Origin: Alphaproteobacteria bacterium
Lineage (GTDB): Bacteria > Pseudomonadota > Alphaproteobacteria > Rhodobacterales > Rhodobacteraceae
Length of the DNA: 64,000 nucleotides
Assembly: GCA_030425145.1 (NCBI GenBank)
Contig: JAUHVK010000005.1
Span: 62,001 to 126,000, forward strand
Direction: 5' to 3'
Positions 24,923-32,991 of the stretch are shown piece after piece. The position numbers and the translations under genes are program-made. How positions within the stretch are numbered: the first letter of the stretch is position 1; each line of letters opens with the position of its first letter. The notes under the pieces are model-generated. The model was not told the origin of the DNA and made no database searches. It saw only the letters and a list, made by a program, of their open reading frames with translations.

Positions 24923-26013
24923 CAGGCTTTCCTCCGGGATGCGAGGAAGAGTTTTTCAAGCGGCATCCGTACCATGTTGTCGAGCGCGCCTGTGAAGAGG
25001 ATCACCAGCGCCTGGATCACGACAATCAGTTCGCGCGGGATGTTGGTCCAGAGGGCCAATTCCGCGCCGCCTTGGTAAAGGAAGCCAAAGAGCAGTGCTG
25101 CAAGCAGAACGCCAAGCGGGTGTGAGCGGCCCATCAGGGCGACGGCGATACCGATAAAGCCTGCACCTTCGGTCGCGTTCATGACAAGGCGTTCAGCTTC
25201 GCCCATCGTGGTGTTGAGCGCCATCATCCCGGCTAGGCCGCCCGAGATGAGCATGGCGACGATGGTGATCTTGACCGGACTGATCCCTGCGTATTTCGCA
25301 GCCGATTCCGAATGCCCGAAAGCGCGGATCTCATAGCCCAGCTTGGTGCGCCAGATCAGCAGCCAGACGACAAAGCACATGGCGATGGCAAGGAAGAAGG
25401 TCACGTTTGCCGGTGCGCCACGGAACATCGCGGTTTCGGCGGTCGAGAACATGTCCTGGAAAGTGGGCAGTTGCGTGGCTTCGGGAAAGCGTGCGGTGGC
25501 CGGGTCCATTGCGCCTTGGGGGCGCAGCAGGTTGACGAGGACATAGTTCAGCAGGGCGGCTGCGATGAAGTTGAACATGATCGTGGTGATCACGATATGG
25601 CTGCCGCGCTTGGCTTGCAGATAGGCCGGGATCAGCGCCCAAAGCGCACCGAAGATGGCGGCAGAGACCGTCGCGCCAGCCAGAGCCACGTACCAGTTGG
25701 GCCACGGGATGTAGAGACAGGCAAGGGCCACGCCCAGCCCACCGATCATCGCCTGACCTTCACCGCCGATGTTGAACAGCCGTGCGTGGAAGGCCACGGC
25801 CACGGCGAGGCCGGTGAAGATGAAGTTGGTGGCGTAGTAGAGCGTGTATCCCCAACCTGACGACCGCATCAGCGCGCCATCGACCATCAGTTTGAACGCG
25901 GCGACCGGGTCTTCGCCGATGCCGATGATGACCAACGCCGACAGAATCGCGGCCAGCAAGAGTGAAATCAGAGGGACAAGGACCGCATCGGCCCAACCGG
26001 GCATCTTATCCAT
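24922..26013 (-). CDS. Nucleoside ABC transporter permease 1 (BMP system, NupP-like)
   Basis: A 363-residue inner-membrane permease with about ten helices. The coupling loop reads FGHSESAAKYAGISPVKI, matching the EAA-like loop of nucleoside transporters, and FNIGGEGQAMIGG is a family hallmark. Its start overlaps the ATPase stop by eight bases, so translation is coupled. It is paired with the second permease at 23957-24922 to make the heterodimeric channel. Specificity for nucleosides is inferred from the BMP family of the binding protein. Confidence 0.92.
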   Translation of the reverse strand: MDKMPGWADAVLVPLISLLLAAILSALVIIGIGEDPVAAFKLMVDGALMRSSGWGYTLYYATNFIFTGLAVAVAFHARLFNIGGEGQAMIGGLGVALACLYIPWPNWYVALAGATVSAAIFGALWALIPAYLQAKRGSHIVITTIMFNFIAAALLNYVLVNLLRPQGAMDPATARFPEATQLPTFQDMFSTAETAMFRGAPANVTFFLAIAMCFVVWLLIWRTKLGYEIRAFGHSESAAKYAGISPVKITIVAMLISGGLAGMMALNTTMGEAERLVMNATEGAGFIGIAVALMGRSHPLGVLLAALLFGFLYQGGAELALWTNIPRELIVVIQALVILFTGALDNMVRMPLEKLFLASRRKA

Positions 26014-27982
26014 TTTTGTCGCTCTCCTCGAGGTCTTTCTTGGGTTCCGGCGCCTTCGGACGGGCCGGTGTGGACTGGATGATCGTGGCGCTCAGGCTGC
26101 CGAAGCTGATCGATTCGGTGCTTGTCGGCGGTGTCTTGACGTCGATCGGGGCGGTGTCGACCGTGATCGGTTTGTCCTCATCGGTCTCAGTCTGAGGCTC
26201 AGGCGAGGACGTGTCATCGCTGTCCTGAGGTTCCGGTTCTGGGATGTCGACCACCTCCGGCGCGTCTGGTGCGGCCTCTGCCGTGGGCTCGGTGGTTTCT
26301 TCAGCGGTCGCGGGCGCAGCTTCGGCCTCGGTCGTATCCTCTGCGGGTTCGGTTGCGACCTCCTGCGCCTCTTCCTCGGTCTTGGCCGTGGGCGATGCGG
26401 GTGTGCTGACATGCGAGGTGTCGGTGATCCCGGCCATCAGCAGGCCAAGTTCTTTTTCATTGGTCTTGGCCGGCATGCGTTCGCCCATGATCTGTCCGTC
26501 GAACATCACCGCGATGCGGTCGGAGAGCGATAGGATTTCGTCCAGTTCGACCGACACCAACAGGATTGCCTTACCCTGATCGCGCAGGTGGATGATCTGC
26601 TGGTGGATGAATTCGATTGCGCCGATGTCAACGCCGCGTGTCGGCTGACCGACGAGCAGGATGTCCGGGTTACGTTCGATTTCCCGCGCCAGAACGATTT
26701 TCTGCTGGTTGCCGCCGGAAAAGTTGCGCGCGGCGAGCTTGGGGTTCGGTGGGCGCACATCGAAGCGCTCCATCTTGGCGGCGGCTTCAGTCTTGATCGC
26801 GGCATTGTTCATCAGCGGGCCGCTTTGGATCTTAGGATCGCGGTGATAGCCGAATACTGTGTTTTCCCATGCGGTGAAGGGCATGATGAGCCCTTCGCGG
26901 TGGCGGTCTTCGGGCACATGGGCGATGCCGCGCGCACGGCGCGACTGGCCGTCTGAATGCTTGCCGCTGACGTCGATCTGTTGGCCGTTCACCCGGATCG
27001 TGCCTGTGCCATTGGCGTAGCCACCCAACACCTCGAGCAGTTCGGATTGTCCGTTGCCCGCGACACCGGCGATGCCGAGGATTTCGCCTGCCTTGACCTC
27101 AAGTGAGATGCCCTTGAGCCGCTCGACACCCTTTTCATCGGTCAGGCGCAGGTTCTCAACTTCGAGCACCGGCTTGCCGGGGGTTGCGGGCTTTTTTTCG
27201 ACATGTAGCAGGACTTTGCGGCCGACCATCATCTCGGCCAGCCGTTCCGGGTTGGTTTCCGACGTCTTGACCGTCGCCGTCATCTCGCCACGTCGCATCA
27301 CCGACACTGTATCGGTGGATTTCATGATCTCGCGCAGCTTGTGGGTGATCAGGATGATCGTCTTGCCCTCGGACCGCAGGTTGTCGAGGATTCGGAACAG
27401 GTGATCGGCTTCGGCGGGGGTCAGAACCCCGGTCGGTTCGTCAAGAATCAGGATCTCGGCCTGACGATACAACGCCTTCAGGATCTCGACCCGCTGCTGG
27501 TGGCCGACGCTCAACTCTTCGACGATCGCATCGGGATCGACGTTCAGTTCGTATTCCTCGGCCAGCTTCTTGAGCACACCGCGCGCCTTGTTCAGCGAGG
27601 GGCGGAGCAGGGGGCCATCTTCGGCACCGAGGATCACGTTTTCGAGGACGGTGAAATTCTGCACCAGCTTGAAATGCTGGAAGACCATGCCGATGCCCGC
27701 CTTGATTGCGGCTTGGCTGTCGGGGATTTGGGTTTCTTTGCCGTTGATGAAAATCTGGCCGGAATCGGCTTTGTAAAAGCCGTAGAGTATCGACATCAGT
27801 GTCGATTTGCCCGCGCCGTTCTCACCAATAATGCCGTGGATCGTGCCGGGTTTGACGCTGATCGAGATGTTCTTGTTGGCCTGAACAGGGCCAAACGCCT
27901 TGGATATGCCCTTGAGCTGGATCGCAGGAGGGACCTGCTCGGGAAGCGAGTCAATTTCGGGGGCGTCAACTGCGGTATTCAT
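26006..27982 (-). CDS. Nucleoside ABC transporter ATPase with long acidic tail
   Basis: A 658-residue protein with two fused ATP-binding domains, as in sugar/nucleoside importers. The first domain is canonical: GENGAGKST (52-60), LSVGHQQRVEILKAL (157-171) and LILDEPTGVLTP. The second has the family's degenerate P-loop GVAGNGQSE, then FSGGNQQKIVLARE and LLVGQPTRGVDIGA. The usual length is about 510; here residues from about 523 to 658 (26009-26416) form an extra tail very rich in Ala, Glu, Pro, Thr and Asp, with no domain I recognise. The tail is in frame with no stop, so it is part of the protein. It would be disordered in the cytoplasm. Confidence 0.93.
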   Translation of the reverse strand: MNTAVDAPEIDSLPEQVPPAIQLKGISKAFGPVQANKNISISVKPGTIHGIIGENGAGKSTLMSILYGFYKADSGQIFINGKETQIPDSQAAIKAGIGMVFQHFKLVQNFTVLENVILGAEDGPLLRPSLNKARGVLKKLAEEYELNVDPDAIVEELSVGHQQRVEILKALYRQAEILILDEPTGVLTPAEADHLFRILDNLRSEGKTIILITHKLREIMKSTDTVSVMRRGEMTATVKTSETNPERLAEMMVGRKVLLHVEKKPATPGKPVLEVENLRLTDEKGVERLKGISLEVKAGEILGIAGVAGNGQSELLEVLGGYANGTGTIRVNGQQIDVSGKHSDGQSRRARGIAHVPEDRHREGLIMPFTAWENTVFGYHRDPKIQSGPLMNNAAIKTEAAAKMERFDVRPPNPKLAARNFSGGNQQKIVLAREIERNPDILLVGQPTRGVDIGAIEFIHQQIIHLRDQGKAILLVSVELDEILSLSDRIAVMFDGQIMGERMPAKTNEKELGLLMAGITDTSHVSTPASPTAKTEEEAQEVATEPAEDTTEAEAAPATAEETTEPTAEAAPDAPEVVDIPEPEPQDSDDTSSPEPQTETDEDKPITVDTAPIDVKTPPTSTESISFGSLSATIIQSTPARPKAPEPKKDLEESDKNG

Positions 27983-28027
27983 GAACTATCCCTGCATCAG
28001 TCTTCGGGTCTATCGCCCGATACACGG

Positions 28028-28053
28028 CGGAGCGGCCGTGGCCGGCCGCTCCG
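28028..28053. repeat. Intercistronic hairpin after the BMP gene
   Basis: Perfect ten-base arms CGGAGCGGCC and GGCCGCTCCG surround a six-base loop in the 96-base gap between the binding-protein gene and the ATPase gene. No T-run follows. Stable hairpins at this place in ABC operons usually protect the upstream binding-protein message so that more of it is made than of the membrane parts. Confidence 0.75.
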
Positions 28054-28078
28054 TGAGTCTAAGCGTATTCTGATTGGA

Positions 28079-29074
28079 TCAGAAGCTCAGCGCAGGGCAG
28101 CTGTCGTCCGACATATAGTCGTGAACGGCAAGCTCACCGCTGGCAATCTTGGCGGACGCCTCGTCGACGGCGGCCTTCATTTCGGCGCTGACCAGCGACT
28201 CGTTGTGTTCGTCCAGAGCGTAGCCGATACCACCATTGGCGATGCCCATGACGTTGATGCCGGTTTCCAGATCAGTGCCCGCTTTCATCGCGTCATAAAC
28301 CGCGTTGTCGACGCGCTTCATCATCGAAGTCAGCACCTGACCCGGGTGGAGGTAGTTCTGGTTGCTGTCCACGCCAATCGACAGGATGTTTTCGTCAGCA
28401 GCCGTCTGAAGAACGCCTACGCCGGTGCCGCCAGCAGCAGCGTAAACCACGTCAGCGCCTTGGCTGATCTGCGCCTTGGTCAACTCGGAGCCTTTCACCG
28501 GGTCGTTCCATGCTGCCGGAGTTGTGCCGGTCATGTTGGACACAACGGTCGCATCCGGGTTCACGGCTTTGACGCCCTGAGCATAGCCACAGGCGAATTT
28601 GCGGATCAGCGGAATGTCCATGCCGCCGATAAAGCCGACCGTGCCGGATTCAGACGCCATCGCGGCCATCATGCCGACGAGGTAGGAACCTTCATGCTCG
28701 TTGAACACAACGGAGCGTACGTTCGGCGAGTCAACTACCATGTCGATGATCGCGAACTTGGTGTCCGGATAATCGGGGGCCACTTCGGACAGCACGTTGC
28801 CGAATGCAAAGCCGGTCATCACGATCGGGTTGTTGCCGTTTTCGGCAAAGCGACGGAGCGCCTGTTCGCGCTGGGCTTCGGACTGAAGCTCGATCTCGCG
28901 GAACGACTCGCCGGTTTCTTCGGCCCAACGTACAGCGCCGTTGAACGCGGCCTCGTTGAAGGACTTGTCAAACTTGCCGCCCAGATCGAAGATCAGGGCC
29001 GGTTCGGCGACAGCCGCGCCTGCGGTCATCGCCAACGCAGCGGCGGCGCCGTAAAGTTTGGTCATAAGGGTCAT
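28079..29074 (-). CDS. BMP-family nucleoside-binding protein
   Basis: A 331-residue periplasmic binding protein of the basic membrane protein (BMP/PnrA) family, with signal peptide MTLMTKLYGAAAALAMTAGAAVA. Markers are LIFDLGGKFDKSFNEAAFNGA, the NEHEGSYLVGMMAAMAS segment and YAAAGGTGVGVLQTA. BMP proteins bind purine nucleosides and feed the ABC permeases encoded downstream. It lacks a lipobox cysteine, so it is soluble in the periplasm. GGGAG lies before the ATG at 29074. It is the first gene of the operon; the upstream gap (29075-29169) has a short GATCATGTGATC inverted repeat that might be regulatory. Confidence 0.94.
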   Translation of the reverse strand: MTLMTKLYGAAAALAMTAGAAVAEPALIFDLGGKFDKSFNEAAFNGAVRWAEETGESFREIELQSEAQREQALRRFAENGNNPIVMTGFAFGNVLSEVAPDYPDTKFAIIDMVVDSPNVRSVVFNEHEGSYLVGMMAAMASESGTVGFIGGMDIPLIRKFACGYAQGVKAVNPDATVVSNMTGTTPAAWNDPVKGSELTKAQISQGADVVYAAAGGTGVGVLQTAADENILSIGVDSNQNYLHPGQVLTSMMKRVDNAVYDAMKAGTDLETGINVMGIANGGIGYALDEHNESLVSAEMKAAVDEASAKIASGELAVHDYMSDDSCPALSF

Positions 29075-29169
29075 TTGCAGCTCCCAGGTGTTGGACGTCG
29101 ACGGCTTGATTGCGTCGATTGGTTAGATCATGTGATCATCGTCAATTAAGGCTGGACGCGAAAGATAGT

Positions 29170-29637
29170 TCAACCGCTTTTTGCGTCAGAGCCTTGTGAC
29201 GTTGGCTCAGGAGTATGTTGACCTTGCGCAATGACCAGAGAAAGCAGCGCGGCATCGTCTTTCGTACCGTCACGCAGAGTGTAGTAGCCGCGTCGCAGGC
29301 CGACCGGCGCGAATCTCCTCGCGCGGTAGAATGCCTGGGCGCTTTGATTGCGGCTTGCTACTTCGAGCACTAGGCGCGCAACACCCCGGTCTTCCGCCAT
29401 GGTGATCAACTGATTCAGAAGCGAGGTTGCCACGCCTTGGCGCTGGGCGACGGGATCTGTGGCAAGGGCGAGGATTTCACCTTCATCCGCTACGATCTGT
29501 GCGATCAGGAATCCGTGGTCGTCGGGCAAGACGTGGCAATGCGGGGACGCCAGTGTTGAAGAGATGTCCTGCGCGGTCCAAGGGCGCATCTCGACATAGG
29601 CGCGGTCCATGAGCGCGGCCATGCTCTCGGGTGTCAC
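29170..29637 (-). CDS. rimI: Ribosomal-protein-alanine N-acetyltransferase RimI-like
   Basis: A 155-residue GNAT acetyltransferase. The acetyl-CoA site is LALATDPVAQRQGVATSLLNQLI (the QRQGVA loop), followed by LEVASRNQSAQAFYRARRFAPVG and RRGYYTLRDG, typical of RimI. It would acetylate the N-terminal alanine of ribosomal protein S18. Its start overlaps the tsaB stop by four bases. The tsaB-rimI pairing is widespread and supports the name. The C-terminal 20 residues (GQHTPEPTSQGSDAKSG) look disordered. Confidence 0.9.
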   Translation of the reverse strand: MTPESMAALMDRAYVEMRPWTAQDISSTLASPHCHVLPDDHGFLIAQIVADEGEILALATDPVAQRQGVATSLLNQLITMAEDRGVARLVLEVASRNQSAQAFYRARRFAPVGLRRGYYTLRDGTKDDAALLSLVIAQGQHTPEPTSQGSDAKSG

Positions 29638-30209
29638 GGCAGGATCACCGGAGCCGTATCCCGCGCCGGTGCTGCGTCGGCGGGTTTGATATAGAGCGGC
29701 TTGGGCCGGTCAGCCTTGGCGGCTTCGGCCGATGCCGCCACCTCGGCCAACGCAGCGATCAACGCGTGAGGATCGTCCGAGAATACTGCGTCTGGAACAT
29801 CGCTGGCTGCAAGGAGGGAGGGTTCTGACCCGGGTGTTTGAGCGTAGATCATGTCCCGCGGGGCCGGAACGGCGGTCGTCGCGCCGGGATGCAGGTGCTG
29901 CAGCGCATCAAGCGTTGAGACCCCGATGGCTGGAATGCCCAACCCCAATGCAAGCCCGCGCGCGGCGGCGACAGAGATGCGGATGCCGGTGAAATTTCCC
30001 GGCCCGATGCCTACACCGATGCGCGTCAGGTCGGACCAGTCCTTACCCTTTCTGGCCAGGAAGTCTTCGAGCATTGGCATCAGGTGTTCGGCCTGACCGC
30101 GCGCCATCTCATCGACATGGGTCGCCACAACGCGGCCGTCGCAAAACAAAGCGGCTGCGCAATGCGCAGCCGATGTGTCGAAGGCCAGAAGTGTCGTGTC
30201 AGACGGCAA
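29634..30209 (-). CDS. tsaB: tRNA threonylcarbamoyladenosine biosynthesis protein TsaB
   Basis: A 191-residue ASKHA-fold protein that scaffolds TsaD and TsaE for t6A37 modification of tRNA. It begins LLAFDTSAAHCAAALFCDGRVV and contains GIGPGNFTGIRISVAAARGLALGLGIP, the family hallmark. The best start is a TTG at 30209 that overlaps the end of the NifU-like gene by 11 bases; no ATG fits the conserved N-terminus. It is slightly short compared with E. coli TsaB, as usual in this group. It sits between the NifU-like gene and rimI in one transcript. Confidence 0.92.
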   Translation of the reverse strand: MPSDTTLLAFDTSAAHCAAALFCDGRVVATHVDEMARGQAEHLMPMLEDFLARKGKDWSDLTRIGVGIGPGNFTGIRISVAAARGLALGLGIPAIGVSTLDALQHLHPGATTAVPAPRDMIYAQTPGSEPSLLAASDVPDAVFSDDPHALIAALAEVAASAEAAKADRPKPLYIKPADAAPARDTAPVILP

Positions 30210-30762
30210 CCGGGCGCACCTCGGTCACTTCCGGAATGTAGTGGCGCAGCAGATTCTCGATTCCCATCTTGAGCGTCAGGGTCGAAGACGGGCAGCCAGC
30301 GCAGGCGCCTTGCATGTGCAGGTAGACCACACCCCGGTCAAAGCCGTGGAAGGTGATGTCGCCGCCATCCTGTGCCACTGCGGGACGGACACGGGTGTCG
30401 AGCAGTTCCTTGATCTGGCCAACGATCTCGCCATCCTCGCCCGTGTGCTCGGCATGGCCAGACGGCGCTTGTGCGTCGCCAGACATGACCGGATCGCCGG
30501 ACTGGAAGTGTTCCATGATCGCGCCCAGAAGAGCGGGTTTCAGGTGATCCCAATCGGTGCCGTCATCTTTGGTGACGGTCACGAAATCATGCCCGAAAAA
30601 CACGCCCTTAACGCCATTCACGCCGAAAAGACGGGTTGCCAGAGGTGACGCCGACGCGCCTTCGGCGGTCGGAAAATCGGCCGTTCCCATGTCGAGCACG
30701 GTCTGTCCGGGCAGGAACTTGAGCGTGGCCGGGTTGGGTGTGGATTCAGTCTGAATGAACAT
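30199..30762 (-). CDS. NifU-family Fe-S cluster scaffold (Nfu type)
   Basis: A 187-residue protein with an N-terminal Nfu_N domain (MFIQTESTPNPATLKFLPG) and a C-terminal NifU-like domain carrying the cluster cysteines CAGCPSS. It carries and delivers 4Fe-4S clusters to target enzymes. The start at ATG 30762 has AGGAGGTG seven bases upstream; upstream in-frame codons are discounted. It leads a run with tsaB and rimI by overlapping genes. Its promoter region carries an Irr-like iron-control box just upstream of a TTGACG -35 box, which would tie expression to iron or haem status. Confidence 0.93.
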   Translation of the reverse strand: MFIQTESTPNPATLKFLPGQTVLDMGTADFPTAEGASASPLATRLFGVNGVKGVFFGHDFVTVTKDDGTDWDHLKPALLGAIMEHFQSGDPVMSGDAQAPSGHAEHTGEDGEIVGQIKELLDTRVRPAVAQDGGDITFHGFDRGVVYLHMQGACAGCPSSTLTLKMGIENLLRHYIPEVTEVRPVAV

Positions 30763-30788
30763 GGCATCACCTCCTGATGAGTGCACCT

Positions 30789-30835
30789 TATATGCGGTGC
30801 CGAACTTGCAGCGTCAAGGATTAGAACGATTCTAA
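30789..30835 (-). promoter_or_regulatory. Promoter with Irr (ICE)-like box before the Nfu gene
   Basis: Reading toward the Nfu gene: TTTAGAATCGTTCTAA (its core TTAGAA-N3-TTCTAA is at 30821-30835), then TTGACG at 30817-30812, a 17-base spacer, and CATATA at 30794-30789. The dyad matches the iron control element TTTAGAA-N3-TTCTAAA bound by Irr in alphaproteobacteria at all but the last base. Placement just above the -35 box could allow activation or repression. Confidence 0.68.
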
Positions 30836-30861
30836 AGAAGGCTGCGGCGGTTCCAAGTGTT

Positions 30862-31410
30862 TCACCGAATTGGACGGAGAGTGACCGCAAACGTACCAGA
30901 CACTGGCATTGGGGCGGACAGGTCGATGGTCTGACCGAAATCGGTGCTTTGACCCAACAGACCGGTGAAGCTTCCGCTGACGCGCAAGAGGTCGTCGTCA
31001 AAGGCCCGATCCTGTAAGGTGACGATCAGCCCGCTACTGTCGGTCCGACCGTACCAGCGCTCAAATCCCGCATCGACAGTCCTGCGCAGCAATGACATTT
31101 CTGCCATCTGCGCGCCGTTTCGCAGCAGGTCGAAGGCCAGCCGGAGAGATTGGAACTGCTGCCAGGTTTCCACGTCGTTGGGGCGCGTCAGGATGCTGAC
31201 CTTGGCAAAGCCGTGCGAGCCTGTCCAATCGCTGTGACCGGCGCTTAAGGGGAGTTCCAAACGCTCGTCCGCCAGAATGAGCGTGATGCTGCCCTCTTCG
31301 GAGGCGGATGCCGCTGACGCAATCAGAAGGAAGGCCCCAAGACATAACGTTTGTAGTGCGTGCAGCCAGCGGAACCCCAAATAAGCAGTCACGATACCCT
31401 CCAACGTCAT
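30862..31410 (-). CDS. Secreted hypothetical protein
   Basis: A 182-residue protein that I do not recognise. It has an N-terminal hydrophobic export segment (LQTLCLGAFLLIASAASAS, ending near residue 37) and a mature part of alternating short strands (SITLILADERLELPLS, GLIVTLQDRAF, VSGSFTGLLGQ, GTFAVTLRPIR), so it is probably a small periplasmic beta-sandwich. It has no cysteine after the signal and no metal motif. It lies alone between the Nfu promoter and the USP gene, on the same strand. The signal peptide and even codon usage suggest that it is a real gene. Confidence 0.7.
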   Translation of the reverse strand: MTLEGIVTAYLGFRWLHALQTLCLGAFLLIASAASASEEGSITLILADERLELPLSAGHSDWTGSHGFAKVSILTRPNDVETWQQFQSLRLAFDLLRNGAQMAEMSLLRRTVDAGFERWYGRTDSSGLIVTLQDRAFDDDLLRVSGSFTGLLGQSTDFGQTIDLSAPMPVSGTFAVTLRPIR

Positions 31411-31434
31411 GGCGCGGACACGGTTTGGGTCGTG

Positions 31435-31464
31435 TCACCTGACGCAAAGGGACGTGTCAGGTGA
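31435..31464. repeat. Hairpin across the USP stop codon
   Basis: Nine-base arms TCACCTGAC and GTCAGGTGA with a 12-base loop straddle the stop codon of the USP gene (31457-31459). There is no T-run. It may be a 3'-end stability structure. Confidence 0.45.
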
Positions 31465-31912
31465 TCGCTTCAAGCCGCTCCTTGGACAGTTCTCCCGGCA
31501 CGATGGTGATCGGGATCGGCAGGCTGCCTGCGTTTTTGGTCAGTTGCGTGACCAGCGGGCCGGGGCCTTTCTTGCCGGTATTCGCACCCAACACCAAAAC
31601 GCCGATATCTGGATCGGCCTGCACCTGCGCGATGATCTCGGCTACCGCTTCGCCTTCGCGGATCACCAGCTCGGGGTCGACACCCTGCTTGTCGCGCATC
31701 CATTTGGCGAAGACCTCGAAATGCGCGTGGATACGCTCACGCGCCTCTTCGCGCATGACCTCGCCCACGCCAATCCAGTGATTGAACTCGTCCGCGGGGA
31801 TGATCGACAGAATCTCGACCCCGCCGCCGGTATTCGCCGCACGCATCGCCGCAAAGCGCATGGCGTTCAGGCATTCGCGGCTGTCATCCAGCACAACAAG
31901 GAATTTACGCAT
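31457..31912 (-). CDS. Universal stress protein (UspA family)
   Basis: A 151-residue single USP domain. It begins MRKFLVVLDDSRECLNAMRFAAMRA and ends with a nucleotide-loop region VLVLGANTGKKGPGPLVTQL. The usual ATP-binding pattern G-2x-G-9x-G(S/T) is altered here (GANTGKKGPGPLVT), so ATP binding is uncertain. It is cytoplasmic and is expected to help under stress or starvation. GGGAG precedes the ATG at 31912. It stands between ilvE and the secreted hypothetical gene with short gaps and probably has its own transcript. Confidence 0.88.
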   Translation of the reverse strand: MRKFLVVLDDSRECLNAMRFAAMRAANTGGGVEILSIIPADEFNHWIGVGEVMREEARERIHAHFEVFAKWMRDKQGVDPELVIREGEAVAEIIAQVQADPDIGVLVLGANTGKKGPGPLVTQLTKNAGSLPIPITIVPGELSKERLEAIT

Positions 31913-31984
31913 AGATGTTCTCCCGCGGGGGATCATGGCTCAGGATCCGCACCCGCGCAAGTGAGCTTGGTTGTGATCCGACGT

Positions 31985-32854
31985 TTACGCAGGCTGCGTG
32001 GAATGCGCCCAGTCCCAGTACATTTCGCGCACGCGGCGGGTGACAGGACCGACCTGATACGAAATATCCTCGAATCCGACGACCGGCGTCACCTTGTTCA
32101 TGTTACCCGACAGGAACACCTCGTCCGCCGCTTCGAAATCGGCAAAAGTCAGCACCGTTTCGTGCACCTTGGTGCCGTCGGCGCGCAGGTTGACCATGTG
32201 CCGTGAACGGGTGATCCCGGCAAGGAACGTGCCGTTGGCGATGGGGGTGAACACTTCACCGTCCTTGACCATAAAGACGTTGGCAGTGGCGCTTTCGGCA
32301 ACATTGCCCATCGCGTCGGTGACCAGAGCGTTCTGGAATCCGCGCGCGCGCACCTCGGCCAGCATCCGCGCGTTGTTGGGGTAGAGGCAGCCCGCCTTGG
32401 CATTGACCACAGAGCTTTCGAGAATCGGACGCCGGAACCGCGTTTTGCCAAGCGAGACACTGGCGGTCTCGGGCGCCATGGGGATTTCTTCGAGACAGAT
32501 GGCAAAGCCGGTCTTGCCTGCCTGCGGCACGATGGCGGTCATGTCGCCGTCGATGGCCCAGTACATCGGGCGGATGTAGACGGCTGTGTCTTTTGAATAG
32601 GCACGCAGCCCGTCCCAGACAATCTGCACCATTTCTTCGGCACTGACTGTGGGCGTGACCATCAGCGCTTCGGCCGAGCGGTTGACCCGTTCGCAATGGG
32701 CCAAGAGGTCGGGGGCCACACCATTTACATAGCGTGCGCCGTCAAAGACGCCGCTGCCCAGCCACGCGCCGTGGTCGGCGGCATTCATCACCGCGACATC
32801 GCCATTGTGCCAGGTGCCGTTGAAATAGGTGTGGATGTTGGTTCCGGTTGCCAT
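31985..32854 (-). CDS. ilvE: Branched-chain amino-acid aminotransferase
   Basis: A 289-residue class IV PLP enzyme that transfers amino groups between glutamate and the keto acids of Leu, Ile and Val. Markers are the start region YFNGTWHNGDVAVMNAADHG, YIRPMYWAIDG, the PLP lysine in VVNAKAGCLYPNNA and the phosphate-binding end FLAGITRSRHMV. I start at ATG 32854 (MATGTNIHTY) with GGAGGG before it; the frame is open to 33073 but the extra part is not protein-like. D-amino-acid aminotransferase activity in the same fold cannot be excluded, but the motif set fits IlvE. A double palindrome lies upstream. Confidence 0.93.
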   Translation of the reverse strand: MATGTNIHTYFNGTWHNGDVAVMNAADHGAWLGSGVFDGARYVNGVAPDLLAHCERVNRSAEALMVTPTVSAEEMVQIVWDGLRAYSKDTAVYIRPMYWAIDGDMTAIVPQAGKTGFAICLEEIPMAPETASVSLGKTRFRRPILESSVVNAKAGCLYPNNARMLAEVRARGFQNALVTDAMGNVAESATANVFMVKDGEVFTPIANGTFLAGITRSRHMVNLRADGTKVHETVLTFADFEAADEVFLSGNMNKVTPVVGFEDISYQVGPVTRRVREMYWDWAHSTQPA

Positions 32855-32925
32855 CTGGCCCTCCCTCGTTGCCGCGCAGGTTAGGTCTGCGAATGGGGAA
32901 GGTCCAGAGAGGGAAAGGCGGAAAG

Positions 32926-32968
32926 ATGCTTCGAAGTGCATTGGGCAAGCCTTTTCGAAAAGGCTTGC
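32926..32968. repeat. Double palindrome element E (TCGA-centred)
   Basis: A perfect 24-base palindrome (32945-32968, arms GCAAGCCTTT/AAAGGCTTGC around TCGA) is preceded three bases earlier by a weaker TCGA-centred dyad (32926-32941, ATGCTTCGAAGTGCAT). It lies 24 bases past the VOC gene stop and before ilvE. Its GCAAGCC arm also appears in the right-hand palindrome of site A. There is no T-run. Confidence 0.75.
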
Positions 32969-32991
32969 ATCAGCGCATGGTTCCAACCGCG

